From Nocardia sp. MH4 (GTDB lineage: Bacteria > Actinomycetota > Actinomycetes > Mycobacteriales > Mycobacteriaceae): a stretch of DNA of 50,959 bases. The notes under the pieces were generated by a model, which made no database searches, was not told where the DNA came from, and saw nothing but the letters and a program-made list of their open reading frames with translations. Position numbers and translations under genes: made by a program. Positions 14,529-22,953 of the stretch are shown here, piece after piece. The DNA lies in assembly GCF_019266065.1 (NCBI RefSeq), contig NZ_LPNR01000116.1:1180-52138 (forward strand). The letters are read 5' to 3'. Every line of letters starts with the position of its first letter. Position 1 is the stretch's first letter.

Positions 14529-16145
14529 GACCTTGCCGCTGGCGTTTCGCGGGATCTCGTCGAGCACGACGAATCGCTTGGGCACCTTGTAGCGCTCGAG
14601 CCCATCACGCACAAACTGTTTGAGCGCGTCCTCTCCTGGCGCGACCGCATCGGGTCCGAGCACGATGAAGGCGTTGAGGACTTGCCCGAATTCGGGATCC
14701 GGAACGCCGATCACGACCGCGTCGGTGATGCCGGAGTGAGTGGCGAGGCGGTCCTCGACCTCGCCGGGGAAGATGTTCTCCCCGCCGGAGACGATCATGT
14801 CGTCGGCACGGCCGTCGATGAACAACCTGCGCTGCGCATCGAAATGGCCCATGTCGCCGGTGCAGACATGCCCGTCGACGACCTCCTTGACCGAGACTTT
14901 CGCCGCGGGGTCAGGGGTGTATCCGGCGTATTCCAGACCGCTGCGCACGAAGATCTCACCGACCTCTCCCGGCGCGGCTTCGGTGCGGTCACCGCGCAGA
15001 ACGCGGACCGACACCCCGAGCGCGGCCCGGCCGATGGTGTCGGGCGCGGCGACGAGGTCGGCGGGAGTGGCGATCGTGACCAGGCCCGCCTCGGTCGAGC
15101 CGTACCCATTGACCAGGATCGGTCCGAAGGCGTCGATCAGGTTCGCGATCGTGGTCGGTGAGATCGGCGCGGCGCCGGTGACCATGATCCGCAATGCCGA
15201 ACGTGCTGAAGCATTTTCAGCAAGTTCCGGCACGGCGAGCAGCCGTTGCAGCATGACCGGCACCGCCATCACCACGGTGACTCGATGACGGGTGATGTCG
15301 TCGAGCGCGGTAGCGGCGTCGAAGCGACGGCGGCAGATCGCGGTCGCTCCCAGGGCCAGCGGACCGAGCAGCGACAACAATCCGAAGCCGTGGAACATCG
15401 GCGGCGCGACCAGCACCCGGTCGGTGGACCGCAGTCGCAGGATCGCCATCGCGGTCAGTGTGAGCGCCACGATCGCGGTCGGCTTCACCGCCCGCGGCAC
15501 ACCCTTGGCCAGCCCGGTGGTGCCCGAGGTCAACAGGGTCATCTTGACCGCGTGGCGAACGCGCGGCGGGCGCGGGTGACTGCGGGAAGCCAGCTCGCCC
15601 AGCGTCGTCAGTCCGGCGTCGTCGGCGTGCGGTTCGCGCCACGCCAGCACCCGCATGCCCTGGTAGTCGGCCTTCGCGACGGCGGCGGCGTACTCGTCGT
15701 CGTAGATCAGCACGTCGGGGTTGTGCCGGGCCAGGACGGCGTGCAGCTGCGGGGCGGGCAGCTCGGTGTTGATGAAGATCAACTCCGCACCCAGTTGCGC
15801 ACCTGCGGCCATCGCTTCGGCGAACCCGCGATGGTTGCGGCAGAGGATGCCCACCGACATCGGCGGGCTCGCGCACGCGGCGTACAGCGCCGCGGCGATC
15901 GCTTCGGCACGTTGCTGCAACTGCCGATAGGTCAGCTGTCCGGCGTCGTCGATGATCGCGATCTTGTCCGGGTGACGAATCGCGCTGGCCGCCAGCAACA
16001 TCGCCGGGGTCGGCCCGAACCGGTAGAGGCCGCGCGCCAACGCCACGGCTTTGCGCGGGCCTACCGGGGCGAGCATGCCCGAAGCAACGACCGCCGGTAA
16101 CGCCGAACCCCATTGACGCAGGCCCTGGGTCAGCTCACCGGGCAT
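14493..16145 (-). CDS. Acyl-CoA synthetase / AMP-dependent ligase
   Basis: 550 residues of the ANL superfamily. Visible motifs are the P-loop-like 'LLTSGTTGLAKGVPRA', 'VNGYGSTEAG', the 'TGDMG' aspartate region and the C-terminal 'PRNASGKVLRAKL' with the catalytic lysine; all are intact. The ATG at 16145 overlaps the end of the upstream SDR gene by 11 bp, so the two are translationally linked; earlier in-frame codons lie inside the SDR gene. It is the last gene of a TetR-SDR-ligase operon and would activate a fatty or other carboxylic acid. The substrate is unknown. Confidence 0.92.
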   Translation of the reverse strand: MPGELTQGLRQWGSALPAVVASGMLAPVGPRKAVALARGLYRFGPTPAMLLAASAIRHPDKIAIIDDAGQLTYRQLQQRAEAIAAALYAACASPPMSVGILCRNHRGFAEAMAAGAQLGAELIFINTELPAPQLHAVLARHNPDVLIYDDEYAAAVAKADYQGMRVLAWREPHADDAGLTTLGELASRSHPRPPRVRHAVKMTLLTSGTTGLAKGVPRAVKPTAIVALTLTAMAILRLRSTDRVLVAPPMFHGFGLLSLLGPLALGATAICRRRFDAATALDDITRHRVTVVMAVPVMLQRLLAVPELAENASARSALRIMVTGAAPISPTTIANLIDAFGPILVNGYGSTEAGLVTIATPADLVAAPDTIGRAALGVSVRVLRGDRTEAAPGEVGEIFVRSGLEYAGYTPDPAAKVSVKEVVDGHVCTGDMGHFDAQRRLFIDGRADDMIVSGGENIFPGEVEDRLATHSGITDAVVIGVPDPEFGQVLNAFIVLGPDAVAPGEDALKQFVRDGLERYKVPKRFVVLDEIPRNASGKVLRAKLQAPAGS

Positions 16146-17136
16146 TCGTGCGCACCTGTTCCTGATCGCCACCGGCGGAATCGGTGACATTCGACGAGGC
16201 CGGCTCGCCCCGGGTCGGCGGCCGCAACCGCGACAGCGAGGCATCGGTGTCACCGAGGTTGCGGAAGACCCGTTCCATCAGCACTTCCAGCGGTAGCCGG
16301 AACACGGTAGCGATCACCGCGGAGGGAAAGCCGTAGAGCGGGGTCATCGTGCGCGGCTTCTTCACGACGGCCTTGGCCAGGACCTTCGCCGCGTCCTGCG
16401 GTGTCTGACCGGGCAGCACGCGCATCCAGCGGCTCGGCGCGCTCATCCGGGTATGCAGCAGGCCGCCGTAGAAGGTGGTCAGAGTGACTCCGTCAGCGCG
16501 GGCTTCAGCGCCGACCGCGCGCATCCACCAGTCGAAGGCCAGCTTCGACGACAGGTAGAAGCCCCATTTGGGGGCGTTGGGGAACATGATCCCGACGGTG
16601 GAGACGTTCACGATGTGGCCACTGCCGCGGGCTCGCATGCCCGGCAGCAGGGCCAGCGTGAGCCGCATCGGTCCGAGGTAGTTGGCGCCGGACGTCGCGG
16701 CGATGTCCTTGGGCCGGTCATAGGACAGGTGAATCGAGCGGCGCAACGACTTGCCCGCATTGTGGATGAGGACGTCGACCTCGCCCAAGTCGTAGCGCAC
16801 CGCTGCGGCGAATTCCGCGATCGACTGCTCGTCGGTGAGATCGAGGCGGTACGGATAGGCCTCGCCGCCGGCGGCGTTGATATCCTCGGCCACCTCGAGC
16901 AGCCGATCCATCGACCGGGCCGCGACAACCACCCGGGCACCCGCAGCGGCGAACCACCGGGCGGTCGCCGCACCGACACCGAACGACGCCCCGGTGATCA
17001 CGACCACCTTGCCCTCGACCTCGCTACGCAGGGCGGCTCGGCTGCGTAACCCGCGAGGACCGATGACCCATGCGACCGCTCGCGCGAGCGGCGTCTCGAC
17101 GATCCGCGAGGGACCGGTGGGCAGCACTTCGGACAT
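16135..17136 (-). CDS. Short-chain dehydrogenase/reductase (SDR)
   Basis: 333 residues. The Rossmann cofactor motif is TGASFGVG (about 49-56), followed by 'DLT' and NAG (about 126-128); the active-site serine lies in 'NVSTVG' and the catalytic YxxxK in 'FYLSSK'. The C-terminal extension of about 70 residues is longer than in classical SDRs and resembles membrane- or lipid-associated SDRs. It sits 6 bp downstream of the TetR gene and overlaps the acyl-CoA ligase, so the three form one transcript, probably for processing a lipid or other hydrophobic carbonyl/alcohol. Confidence 0.9.
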   Translation of the reverse strand: MSEVLPTGPSRIVETPLARAVAWVIGPRGLRSRAALRSEVEGKVVVITGASFGVGAATARWFAAAGARVVVAARSMDRLLEVAEDINAAGGEAYPYRLDLTDEQSIAEFAAAVRYDLGEVDVLIHNAGKSLRRSIHLSYDRPKDIAATSGANYLGPMRLTLALLPGMRARGSGHIVNVSTVGIMFPNAPKWGFYLSSKLAFDWWMRAVGAEARADGVTLTTFYGGLLHTRMSAPSRWMRVLPGQTPQDAAKVLAKAVVKKPRTMTPLYGFPSAVIATVFRLPLEVLMERVFRNLGDTDASLSRLRPPTRGEPASSNVTDSAGGDQEQVRTNAR

Positions 17137-17142
17137 GGGTGA

Positions 17143-17814
17143 TCACTCCATCGACTTCGACGCGGTGGACAGGGGGCCCAGGAAGGCCACGGCTTGGGGA
17201 TCGGAGAGCGCGGCGTCGATGGCCCGCTGAGTCAGCTCGATGCTCGGGTCGGTGCGCAGCGCGGCCAGCACCGTGCCGAACATGTTGCCGACGACGAGGT
17301 CTTTGACCTGGTCGCGGCTGATATCGCGGGTGCGCGTCCAATGCAGCACCAGCCCCTCGACGAACGACACGAACCCGCTGATCGCGGCACGCAACACCGG
17401 CGAGGAGTCCGACCCGGTGACCTCGACGACCAGGGCATCGGTCAGGCGGATCTGGTGGCGGTCACGAATCTGGCGCACTTCAGCGTCGGCCACGTCGGCG
17501 AACAGTGCTTCGAAGGCTCGCGGCTGTTGCTCGGCCTCGTCGAGCAATCGGTCGATGCCGCGGGTCAGCCGGTCCAGCGCGGGGCCGCGCATCGCCAGCA
17601 GGTCACCCCAGAACTCCTCGGCGGCCTGTTCGAGAACGGCCAGGTAGAAGCCCCGCTTTCCGCCGAAGTGGTAGCTGATCGAACCGGCGGCGACACCGAG
17701 CGAGCGCGCCAGGTCCACGATCGAGACCTCCTCGTAGCGGTCGCTACTGAACGCGGCCTTGCCCGCCGCCAGCAGCGCCGCGCGCGACGCTTCGCCACGC
17801 CGATTGACGCCCAT
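17143..17814 (-). CDS. TetR-family regulator, first gene of the SDR/ligase operon
   Basis: 223 residues. Helix-turn-helix at about 28-55 ('VSIVDLARSLGVAAGSISYHF'), then a long helical ligand domain. The ATG at 17814 is preceded by GGAGG. An odd-centred palindrome GAATCAGATTC lies 17 bp upstream of the start and is the likely operator for autoregulation of the whole operon. The three-gene arrangement with an SDR and an acyl-CoA ligase suggests the inducer is a fatty acid, acyl-CoA or related hydrophobic compound. Confidence 0.92.
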   Translation of the reverse strand: MGVNRRGEASRAALLAAGKAAFSSDRYEEVSIVDLARSLGVAAGSISYHFGGKRGFYLAVLEQAAEEFWGDLLAMRGPALDRLTRGIDRLLDEAEQQPRAFEALFADVADAEVRQIRDRHQIRLTDALVVEVTGSDSSPVLRAAISGFVSFVEGLVLHWTRTRDISRDQVKDLVVGNMFGTVLAALRTDPSIELTQRAIDAALSDPQAVAFLGPLSTASKSME

Positions 17815-17830
17815 CCGACCTCCAATTTAT

Positions 17831-17841
17831 GAATCAGATTC
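17831..17841. promoter_or_regulatory. Candidate TetR operator
   Basis: GAATCAGATTC, a palindrome around a single A, in an AT-rich patch that contrasts with its surroundings. It lies directly upstream of the ribosome binding site of the TetR gene. Confidence 0.5.
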
Positions 17842-18000
17842 AATAACTGTGAGAGTAGGCAGCCGTACGCAGCACAGTCAAGGGCTTTCTGAACGGTATT
17901 CAAACTTTGCGCCGACGAGACTGCTGCCTCGTACCCCGTGCTCGCGGTGCTGTCTCGAGTACGCCCGACTCCGATCCGCCGGATGGATAGGTGGCCGATG

Positions 18001-18330
18001 TCATCGGCGCGCACCGGTTGCCGGCGATACTCGAAGCCGCGGCCAGAGTGCACATGGCCCCGACGTCGCGCTGTTCGAGTTCGTGCCGGCCGATGTGCGG
18101 CCGGTGCCTGCGCGCCACCTGAAGATCGCCGTCGAGGTCATCTCACCGAGCCACGTCAAGACAGACCGGCTCGAGAAGATGAGTGAGTACGCCGCGGCTG
18201 GAATCCCCTGGTACTGGCTGGTGAGCGTCTCCGACACCGACGTGACCAGTGAAGCCGGATCAGGCCGCCGGCCAGGAGCCGCTGAGGCTGGACGAACCCG
18301 CGCTCAGCAGTCGCGGGATGTTCGCGAAAC
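18001..18330 (+). pseudogene. Decayed Uma2-family endonuclease gene
   Basis: One frame contains 'HLKIAVEVISPSHVKTDRLE' followed by 'KMSEYAAAGIPWYWLV', the core strand-helix-strand of Uma2 proteins (PD-(D/E)xK fold; E in VEV, K in KMSEYA). The N-terminal portion is missing or in another frame, the typical beta strands after YWLV are lost, and no start codon gives a normal gene of about 190 residues. It is read as a frameshifted, truncated remnant. The 17842-18485 stretch otherwise shows no intact gene. Confidence 0.6.
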
Positions 18331-18485
18331 AAACGGTGCGCGGGACTACCCAGCGTGGAAGACTGCTGAACTGCGACGGTCGGCATCTGTGGTGCTGAAA
18401 GAGGTTGGGACCGTGCGGGTTCGATCCGGCGGTTCGGGCGTCGAGGCGTCGCGTTGCGAGTTCCGTGCGATGGATCGAGGGTTTG

Positions 18486-19811
18486 ATGAACGTAGGGTAT
18501 GCGGTCCGCTGGGCGGCTGAGCACGGGTTGCCGCGGCTGGGGCTGATGGCCCTGCACCGCAAGGGAGACACGTTCGCGCAGTTGCTCAGTGGCGACGAAG
18601 GCCGCAACGACCCGTACACGCTGATCGATCAGCTGCGCGGCGACGGCGGGGTGCAGACCGTCAAGACCGGGTACGCCGTCTTCGAACACGGACTGTGCAA
18701 GGAGATCCTGCGTGACCGGCGCTTCGGCGTGCGGACCCCGATCGATCCGATGCTGCCGGGGCCGATTCGCCGCTATGTCGAGTCGATCGAGTTGCCGCCC
18801 AATCCGATCGAAGCGCCGTCGATGTTCATGATGGACCCGCCCGAGCACAGCCGGCTGCGCAAGCCGGTCGCCTCGGCGTTCACCCCGCGCGCGGTGTCCC
18901 GGCTGGGCGATCGGGTGCGTGAGGTCACCACCGAACTGCTCGACGCGCTCGAGGCGAAGGGATCGGCCGAGCTGATCAGCGAATTCGCCGCGCAGGTCCC
19001 GGTGGCCGTCATCGGCGAGATGCTCGGGTTCCCGGACTCCGACCGCGAGATGTTCCTGGCCTGGGGCGAAGTGGTCACGCCGCTGCTCGATGTCGGCATC
19101 TCCTGGGAGACGCACCAGCGCGCGATGACCGCGACCGCGGCGATGAAGACCTACCTGGCCGACCACATCGAGAAGGTGCGCCGCGACCCCGGCGACGACA
19201 TCTTCAGCACCCTGGTGACCTCCGGCGAGCTGAACACCACCGAGCTGATGGCCAGCGCGAACGTGCTGATGGGCGCGGGCTTCGAGACCACCATGAACCT
19301 GCTCGGCAACGCGATTCCGCTGTTGCTGGCCCATCCCGACCAGCTCGAACTCCTGCGCGCCGAGCCGCAGCACTGGCCCAACGCGATCGAGGAGATCCTG
19401 CGGTTCGAGCCGCCGGTGCAGCTGACCGCGCGGCGCGTGCTGGAACCGGTGGAACTGGGCGGCGCGCCGCTGCAACCGGGCAAGTCGGTGATCATGTCGC
19501 TGGCCGGCGCCAACCGCGACCCGGCCAAGTTCGAGGATCCGCATCGGTTCGACGTCACCCGCGCCAACGCCAAGGAGCATCTCGCCTTCGGCAGCGGCGT
19601 GCACGCCTGCATCGGCGCGAGCCTGGCCAGGCTCGAAGGCATCAACGCGCTGCCCGCCCTGTTCGAACGCTTCCCGGACCTGCGGCTCGACGGCGAACCG
19701 CGCCGTCGTGGCCTGTCGACCCTGCACGGTTTCGATCGCATGCCCGCGGTACTGAGTCAGTCGGCGGACGTGGTGCCCGCCTCCACCGGGGACGGTGCGA
19801 CCCAGAGCTGA
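18486..19811 (+). CDS. Cytochrome P450
   Basis: 441 residues, normal for bacterial P450s. The I-helix oxygen-binding motif is 'LMGAGFETTMNL', the ExxR is EEILR, and the haem-thiolate loop is 'FGSGVHACIGASLARLE' with C375 as the ligand. No membrane anchor or fused reductase is present, so it needs separate ferredoxin partners, and none lies nearby. The ATG at 18486 has GAGGG upstream; an extension of 27 codons is open but unlikely. Substrate unknown; bacterial P450s of this kind hydroxylate small hydrophobic molecules. Confidence 0.95.
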   Translation: MNVGYAVRWAAEHGLPRLGLMALHRKGDTFAQLLSGDEGRNDPYTLIDQLRGDGGVQTVKTGYAVFEHGLCKEILRDRRFGVRTPIDPMLPGPIRRYVESIELPPNPIEAPSMFMMDPPEHSRLRKPVASAFTPRAVSRLGDRVREVTTELLDALEAKGSAELISEFAAQVPVAVIGEMLGFPDSDREMFLAWGEVVTPLLDVGISWETHQRAMTATAAMKTYLADHIEKVRRDPGDDIFSTLVTSGELNTTELMASANVLMGAGFETTMNLLGNAIPLLLAHPDQLELLRAEPQHWPNAIEEILRFEPPVQLTARRVLEPVELGGAPLQPGKSVIMSLAGANRDPAKFEDPHRFDVTRANAKEHLAFGSGVHACIGASLARLEGINALPALFERFPDLRLDGEPRRRGLSTLHGFDRMPAVLSQSADVVPASTGDGATQS

Positions 19812-19819
19812 CGGCGCCG

Positions 19820-20413
19820 TCAGAACTTGCCGGTGTGGTGCCCGATTCGATGGCCGAGTCGGGCACCCAGCTCGGCGACGAACTCGTCGGTGAGCGGCGG
19901 CCAGCCCCAGAAGTCGAAAGCCAGGGCGCCGAGGGCGAATTCGTCGGCCCACTCCCAGTCGGTGACCGGACTCGCGGTGCCGCAGGAAACGCAGGTCACC
20001 GCGCCGGCGCCGGTGTCGCGCCAGGCGTCGATGGCGTCGGCGAACGGCTGCCAGACCGCCTTGTCCGCTTCCCACCGCTGCGGGTAGTCGATGATCACGG
20101 TGGTGGCCCGGCAGTGCGGGCAGTCGGCGGCGGAGGGCTCGATGGCGCCCTGGCCGGCGAAGTGCGGGTACCTGCCGACGATGACGGCGACCGGGCCCGG
20201 CATCCAGTCCGCGCCCCACTCCTGGGTGATCCGCGACCACTCGGGGCCCGGCCGATAGCCTTCGTCGACCTGGAGGCTGTACATCGTGTCGCGCGAGGTC
20301 TCGCGCAGCAGCCAGCCACGCGAGACCATCCAGTCGACCGTCTGTTCGGCCAGTGCGCCCGCGTCGTCCGCGGCGACCTCGACGTCGATGATCCGTTCGA
20401 AATAGTCACCCAC
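19820..20413 (-). CDS. Hypothetical protein with zinc-ribbon cysteines
   Basis: 197 residues from a GTG at 20413. The two cysteine pairs CPHC (about 97-100) and CVSC (about 141-144) are about 40 residues apart and could form a zinc ribbon. The chain is tryptophan-rich and soluble. I do not recognise a characterised family. It converges on the P450 gene with only 8 bp between stops and is divergent from the chorismate mutase. Confidence 0.75.
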   Translation of the reverse strand: MGDYFERIIDVEVAADDAGALAEQTVDWMVSRGWLLRETSRDTMYSLQVDEGYRPGPEWSRITQEWGADWMPGPVAVIVGRYPHFAGQGAIEPSAADCPHCRATTVIIDYPQRWEADKAVWQPFADAIDAWRDTGAGAVTCVSCGTASPVTDWEWADEFALGALAFDFWGWPPLTDEFVAELGARLGHRIGHHTGKF

Positions 20414-20487
20414 ACCGGCATCGTGCCATCGAGCGGCGACAAAAACCCCGCTACCGCAGGCTTGTTCGGCTGTTACTGTCGCCAGCC

Positions 20488-20787
20488 GTGAGTACTCCGA
20501 CTTCCCTCGCCGAGGTCCGCGCCCGCATCGACGCGATCGACAGCACCGTGATCGAACTCCTCGCGGCCAGGCAGGAACTCGTGCGCACGGCGGCGACGTT
20601 CAAGCGCGACGAGCACGCCGTCCGCGCGCCGGACCGGTTCGCCCAGCTGATCGCCTCGGTGCGCGAGCGCGCGGAAGCGGCCGGGCTCACGCCGGATATC
20701 GCGGAGACGATCTGGCGCGCGATGGTCGGCGCGTTCATCGAGATGGAGCTGGCCGAGCACGAGAAGTTCCGCTCACAGCCTTCTTGA
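20488..20787 (+). CDS. Chorismate mutase, AroQ class
   Basis: 99 residues, all helical, matching the monofunctional AroQ fold: 'EVRARIDAIDSTVIELLAAR', the lysine in 'FKRDE', and 'IAETIWRAMVGAFIEMEL'. It would convert chorismate to prephenate for Phe/Tyr synthesis. It lacks a signal peptide, so it is the cytoplasmic type. The GTG at 20488 follows TACTGT (20474-20479) by 8 bases with no ribosome binding site, so a leaderless transcript is likely. Its last 53 bp overlap the convergent DUF1801 gene. Confidence 0.88.
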   Translation: MSTPTSLAEVRARIDAIDSTVIELLAARQELVRTAATFKRDEHAVRAPDRFAQLIASVRERAEAAGLTPDIAETIWRAMVGAFIEMELAEHEKFRSQPS

Positions 20788-21214
20788 CCAGGGCGGCGAT
20801 GCGGGTTTCATCGGCCGCGGTGAGAGCGGTGAGACCGAAGGCGGTGGGCCACATGGTGCCGTCGTCGATGGTGGCGGCGTCGCTGAAGCCCAGGGTGGCG
20901 TAGCGGGTCTTGAACTTGGCGGCGGCCTGGAAGAAGCAGACGACCTTGCCGTCCTTGGCCCAGGCGGGCTGGCCGTACCAGGTCTTGGGGGTGAGGTCGG
21001 GGGCGGTGGTCATCACGATCTGGTGGATGCGGGTCGCGATGGAGCGGTCGGGTTCGGCCATCTCGGCGATCTTGGCGAGCAGGTCTGCCTCGCCGTCGGC
21101 CTTGGACGTCTTGCCCCGCTTGGCCGCCGTTCTCAGCTCCTGCGCGTGCTCCTTCATCGCGGCGCGTTCCTCGGCGGAGAACCCGGCGGCGCTGCCAGAC
21201 TTCGACGTGGGCAT
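20735..21214 (-). CDS. DUF1801 / YdhG-like domain protein
   Basis: 159 residues. 'IHQIVMTTAPDLTPKTWYGQPAW' (here in parts: TAPDLTPKTWYGQPAWAKDG) and 'VCFFQAAAKFKTRYATLGFSD' match the DUF1801 fold, sometimes annotated as an iron chaperone, whose real function is unsettled. The N-terminal 60 residues are a Lys/Glu/Ala-rich helical extension ending in AKRGKTSKADGE, which could bind nucleic acid. Start at 21214. The frame stays open much further upstream, but that part runs across another gene. Confidence 0.8.
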   Translation of the reverse strand: MPTSKSGSAAGFSAEERAAMKEHAQELRTAAKRGKTSKADGEADLLAKIAEMAEPDRSIATRIHQIVMTTAPDLTPKTWYGQPAWAKDGKVVCFFQAAAKFKTRYATLGFSDAATIDDGTMWPTAFGLTALTAADETRIAALVKKAVSGTSRARPAPSR

Positions 21215-21225
21215 GTGACTTCCTC

Positions 21226-21501
21226 TCAGCGGCGGCGGCTCGCGGTCACGAACAACGCGATGCCGGCGGACAGCGCCAGGACGATCGCGATCGTCAGCAG
21301 GATGAGCGGTGTCGTCGCGGCGGCGTCGGCGCCGGGCCCCCCACTGCGGTGGATCAGCAGAGCCGCGATCAGCGGACCGATCATCGCCAGACCGGCGGCG
21401 GTCAGCACGACCCCGCCGGTCGTCAGCTCGACCGGGCCGAGGGACCACTTGGTTGCTCGCGGCCGGGAGCCGGTGCGTAGCAAACGATCGTCGACAGTCA
21501 T
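21226..21501 (-). CDS. Small two-helix membrane protein
   Basis: 91 residues with two hydrophobic helices at about 28-50 and 64-86 and a basic C-terminal SRRR. It lies 11 bp upstream of the DUF1801 gene on the same strand and may share its transcript. No family recognised. Confidence 0.65.
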   Translation of the reverse strand: MTVDDRLLRTGSRPRATKWSLGPVELTTGGVVLTAAGLAMIGPLIAALLIHRSGGPGADAAATTPLILLTIAIVLALSAGIALFVTASRRR

Positions 21502-21663
21502 GCCATCCCCTCTCGGGAACCCACCCGGAAATGCATCTGAACTGGCAACTGAACGGTACCGCGCCGAGACGTCGAACCAGGTGAGGCGAGACTCGACCGA
21601 CGCCGGAACCGACAGCAGCTACCGGATAGCGACCAAAAGTGCCACATCGTTCGCACGAATGCG

Positions 21664-22416
21664 TCAACCGCCGGCGAGTCCGGGCGGCAACGGCCGGGAC
21701 ACGATGTACTGCCGGTATTCGGCGGGTGTCATCCCGGTCTCGCCACGGAAGACCCGATAGAAGTTCCGGTCGCTGGTGAATCCGCACGCGCGCGCGATCG
21801 ACGACACCGTTCGCTCCGGCGCCGAGGTGAGCAGCTCGCGGGCGCGATCGACGCGCATCGCGCGCAGCAGCGTGGTCGGGCCGCCCTCGTCCCCGATCAC
21901 CCGGAACAGCTTGCGCCGCGACATCCCGCACGCCGCCGCGATCCGCTGCGCGGTGAGATCCGGGTCGGCGAGATTGTCCTGCAGCGCCTCCTTCGAGACC
22001 CGGACGAGCAGCCCCTGGTAGTCGGAGGTTCGCGCCTCCTGCGGGCGCTCCCCGTCGACGATGAACATCGTTCCGGCGGGAGCGCGGAGGTAATGATCGC
22101 CGCAGGAGACCTCGCTGATGCCGGACAGGGTCAGGCAGGCCAGCGCGTACGGCGCCGGCGCGCGGGCGATATGGCGCCGAGTGCGGCGAGCGAGCTCGGC
22201 CGAGTTGGCCGCGATGGCCATCGAGATCGGCTCGGCCGTGACCTTCGGGGTCAGGGCACCGTAGAACGGCCCGTCACCGAGCGGCTCCATGGAGCACGGC
22301 AGCACCGACTCGCTCATGATCGACGTCCAGAGATCGAACGACTCGTGTGGGGACACCTCGGCCGTCGACATCTGTTGGCCGCCAACGACGACCTCGTCCT
22401 CGTCCATGCGATCCAT
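21664..22416 (-). CDS. AraC-family regulator, shortened linker
   Basis: 250 residues. The N-terminal part (about 20-145) is an AraC-binding-like cupin domain ('LRAPAGTMFIVDGE'). The C-terminal part has the two AraC helix-turn-helices: 'LTAQRIAAACGMSRRKLFRV' and 'SIARACGFTSDRNFYRVFRG' followed by 'TGMTPAEYRQY'. Typical members with this sensor domain (AraC_binding_2 type) are about 310-330 residues; here the helical linker of about 60-70 residues between 'LLVRVSKEAL' and the first HTH helix appears to be missing. It may be an in-frame deletion. The start could also be the Met at residue 16. Confidence 0.85.
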   Translation of the reverse strand: MDRMDEDEVVVGGQQMSTAEVSPHESFDLWTSIMSESVLPCSMEPLGDGPFYGALTPKVTAEPISMAIAANSAELARRTRRHIARAPAPYALACLTLSGISEVSCGDHYLRAPAGTMFIVDGERPQEARTSDYQGLLVRVSKEALQDNLADPDLTAQRIAAACGMSRRKLFRVIGDEGGPTTLLRAMRVDRARELLTSAPERTVSSIARACGFTSDRNFYRVFRGETGMTPAEYRQYIVSRPLPPGLAGG

Positions 22417-22452
22417 GTTGGCACCGATTCTCAGTGACGAACAGGATCGTTC

Positions 22453-22893
22453 TCAGCGTGTCCTGCGGTCGAAACGGATTCGTGCCTGGTCGTGGGCGGA
22501 ACGCAGAAGGTCGCGGACGACCGCGTCGGTGCGCTCGCCGGGATTCACGACGGCGAGCCAGTTGGCCGCGGCGTAGACCGGGTGGGCGATCACGGTGTCG
22601 TCGACGCTCGGGTCGGCCTGGTGGTCGGCCCACGCGCCGAACGCCTCCCGGCCCGCGGCGATATTGACCCGGAAGGTGTCGGGGCGGTCGAGGCGCGAGC
22701 TCCGGTCGTCCGGGTAGTCCTTGGTCACGACGGTGGCGAAGGGCTGGGTGGTGGCCGGGACGACGCCGTCGGGGGCGTAGTAGAAGAACGAGTCGCCCCA
22801 GCTGATCTCGGGCCATTCGCCGCCGGGGCCCGGCGCGAGGTGCAGGACGCCGCCGAGGCCGGTCACGTACTCGATGATCTCGTCTGATGTCAT
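22453..22893 (-). CDS. DUF6194-like small protein
   Basis: 146 residues, soluble. The pattern 'SWGDSFFYYAPDG', 'QPFATVVTKDYP', 'FRVNIAAGREAF', 'HPVYAAANWLAVVNP' is one I associate with a DUF6194/MmcQ-like family of actinobacterial proteins of unknown role. No catalytic residues are evident. It is divergent from the MerR gene across 60 bp and could be its target. Confidence 0.75.
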   Translation of the reverse strand: MTSDEIIEYVTGLGGVLHLAPGPGGEWPEISWGDSFFYYAPDGVVPATTQPFATVVTKDYPDDRSSRLDRPDTFRVNIAAGREAFGAWADHQADPSVDDTVIAHPVYAAANWLAVVNPGERTDAVVRDLLRSAHDQARIRFDRRTR

Positions 22894-22953
22894 GATTCGA
22901 GCGTCTCATTGAAGCGCTTGTGCGGACTTTCCGCCGATGACGAGGAGTTTCTG

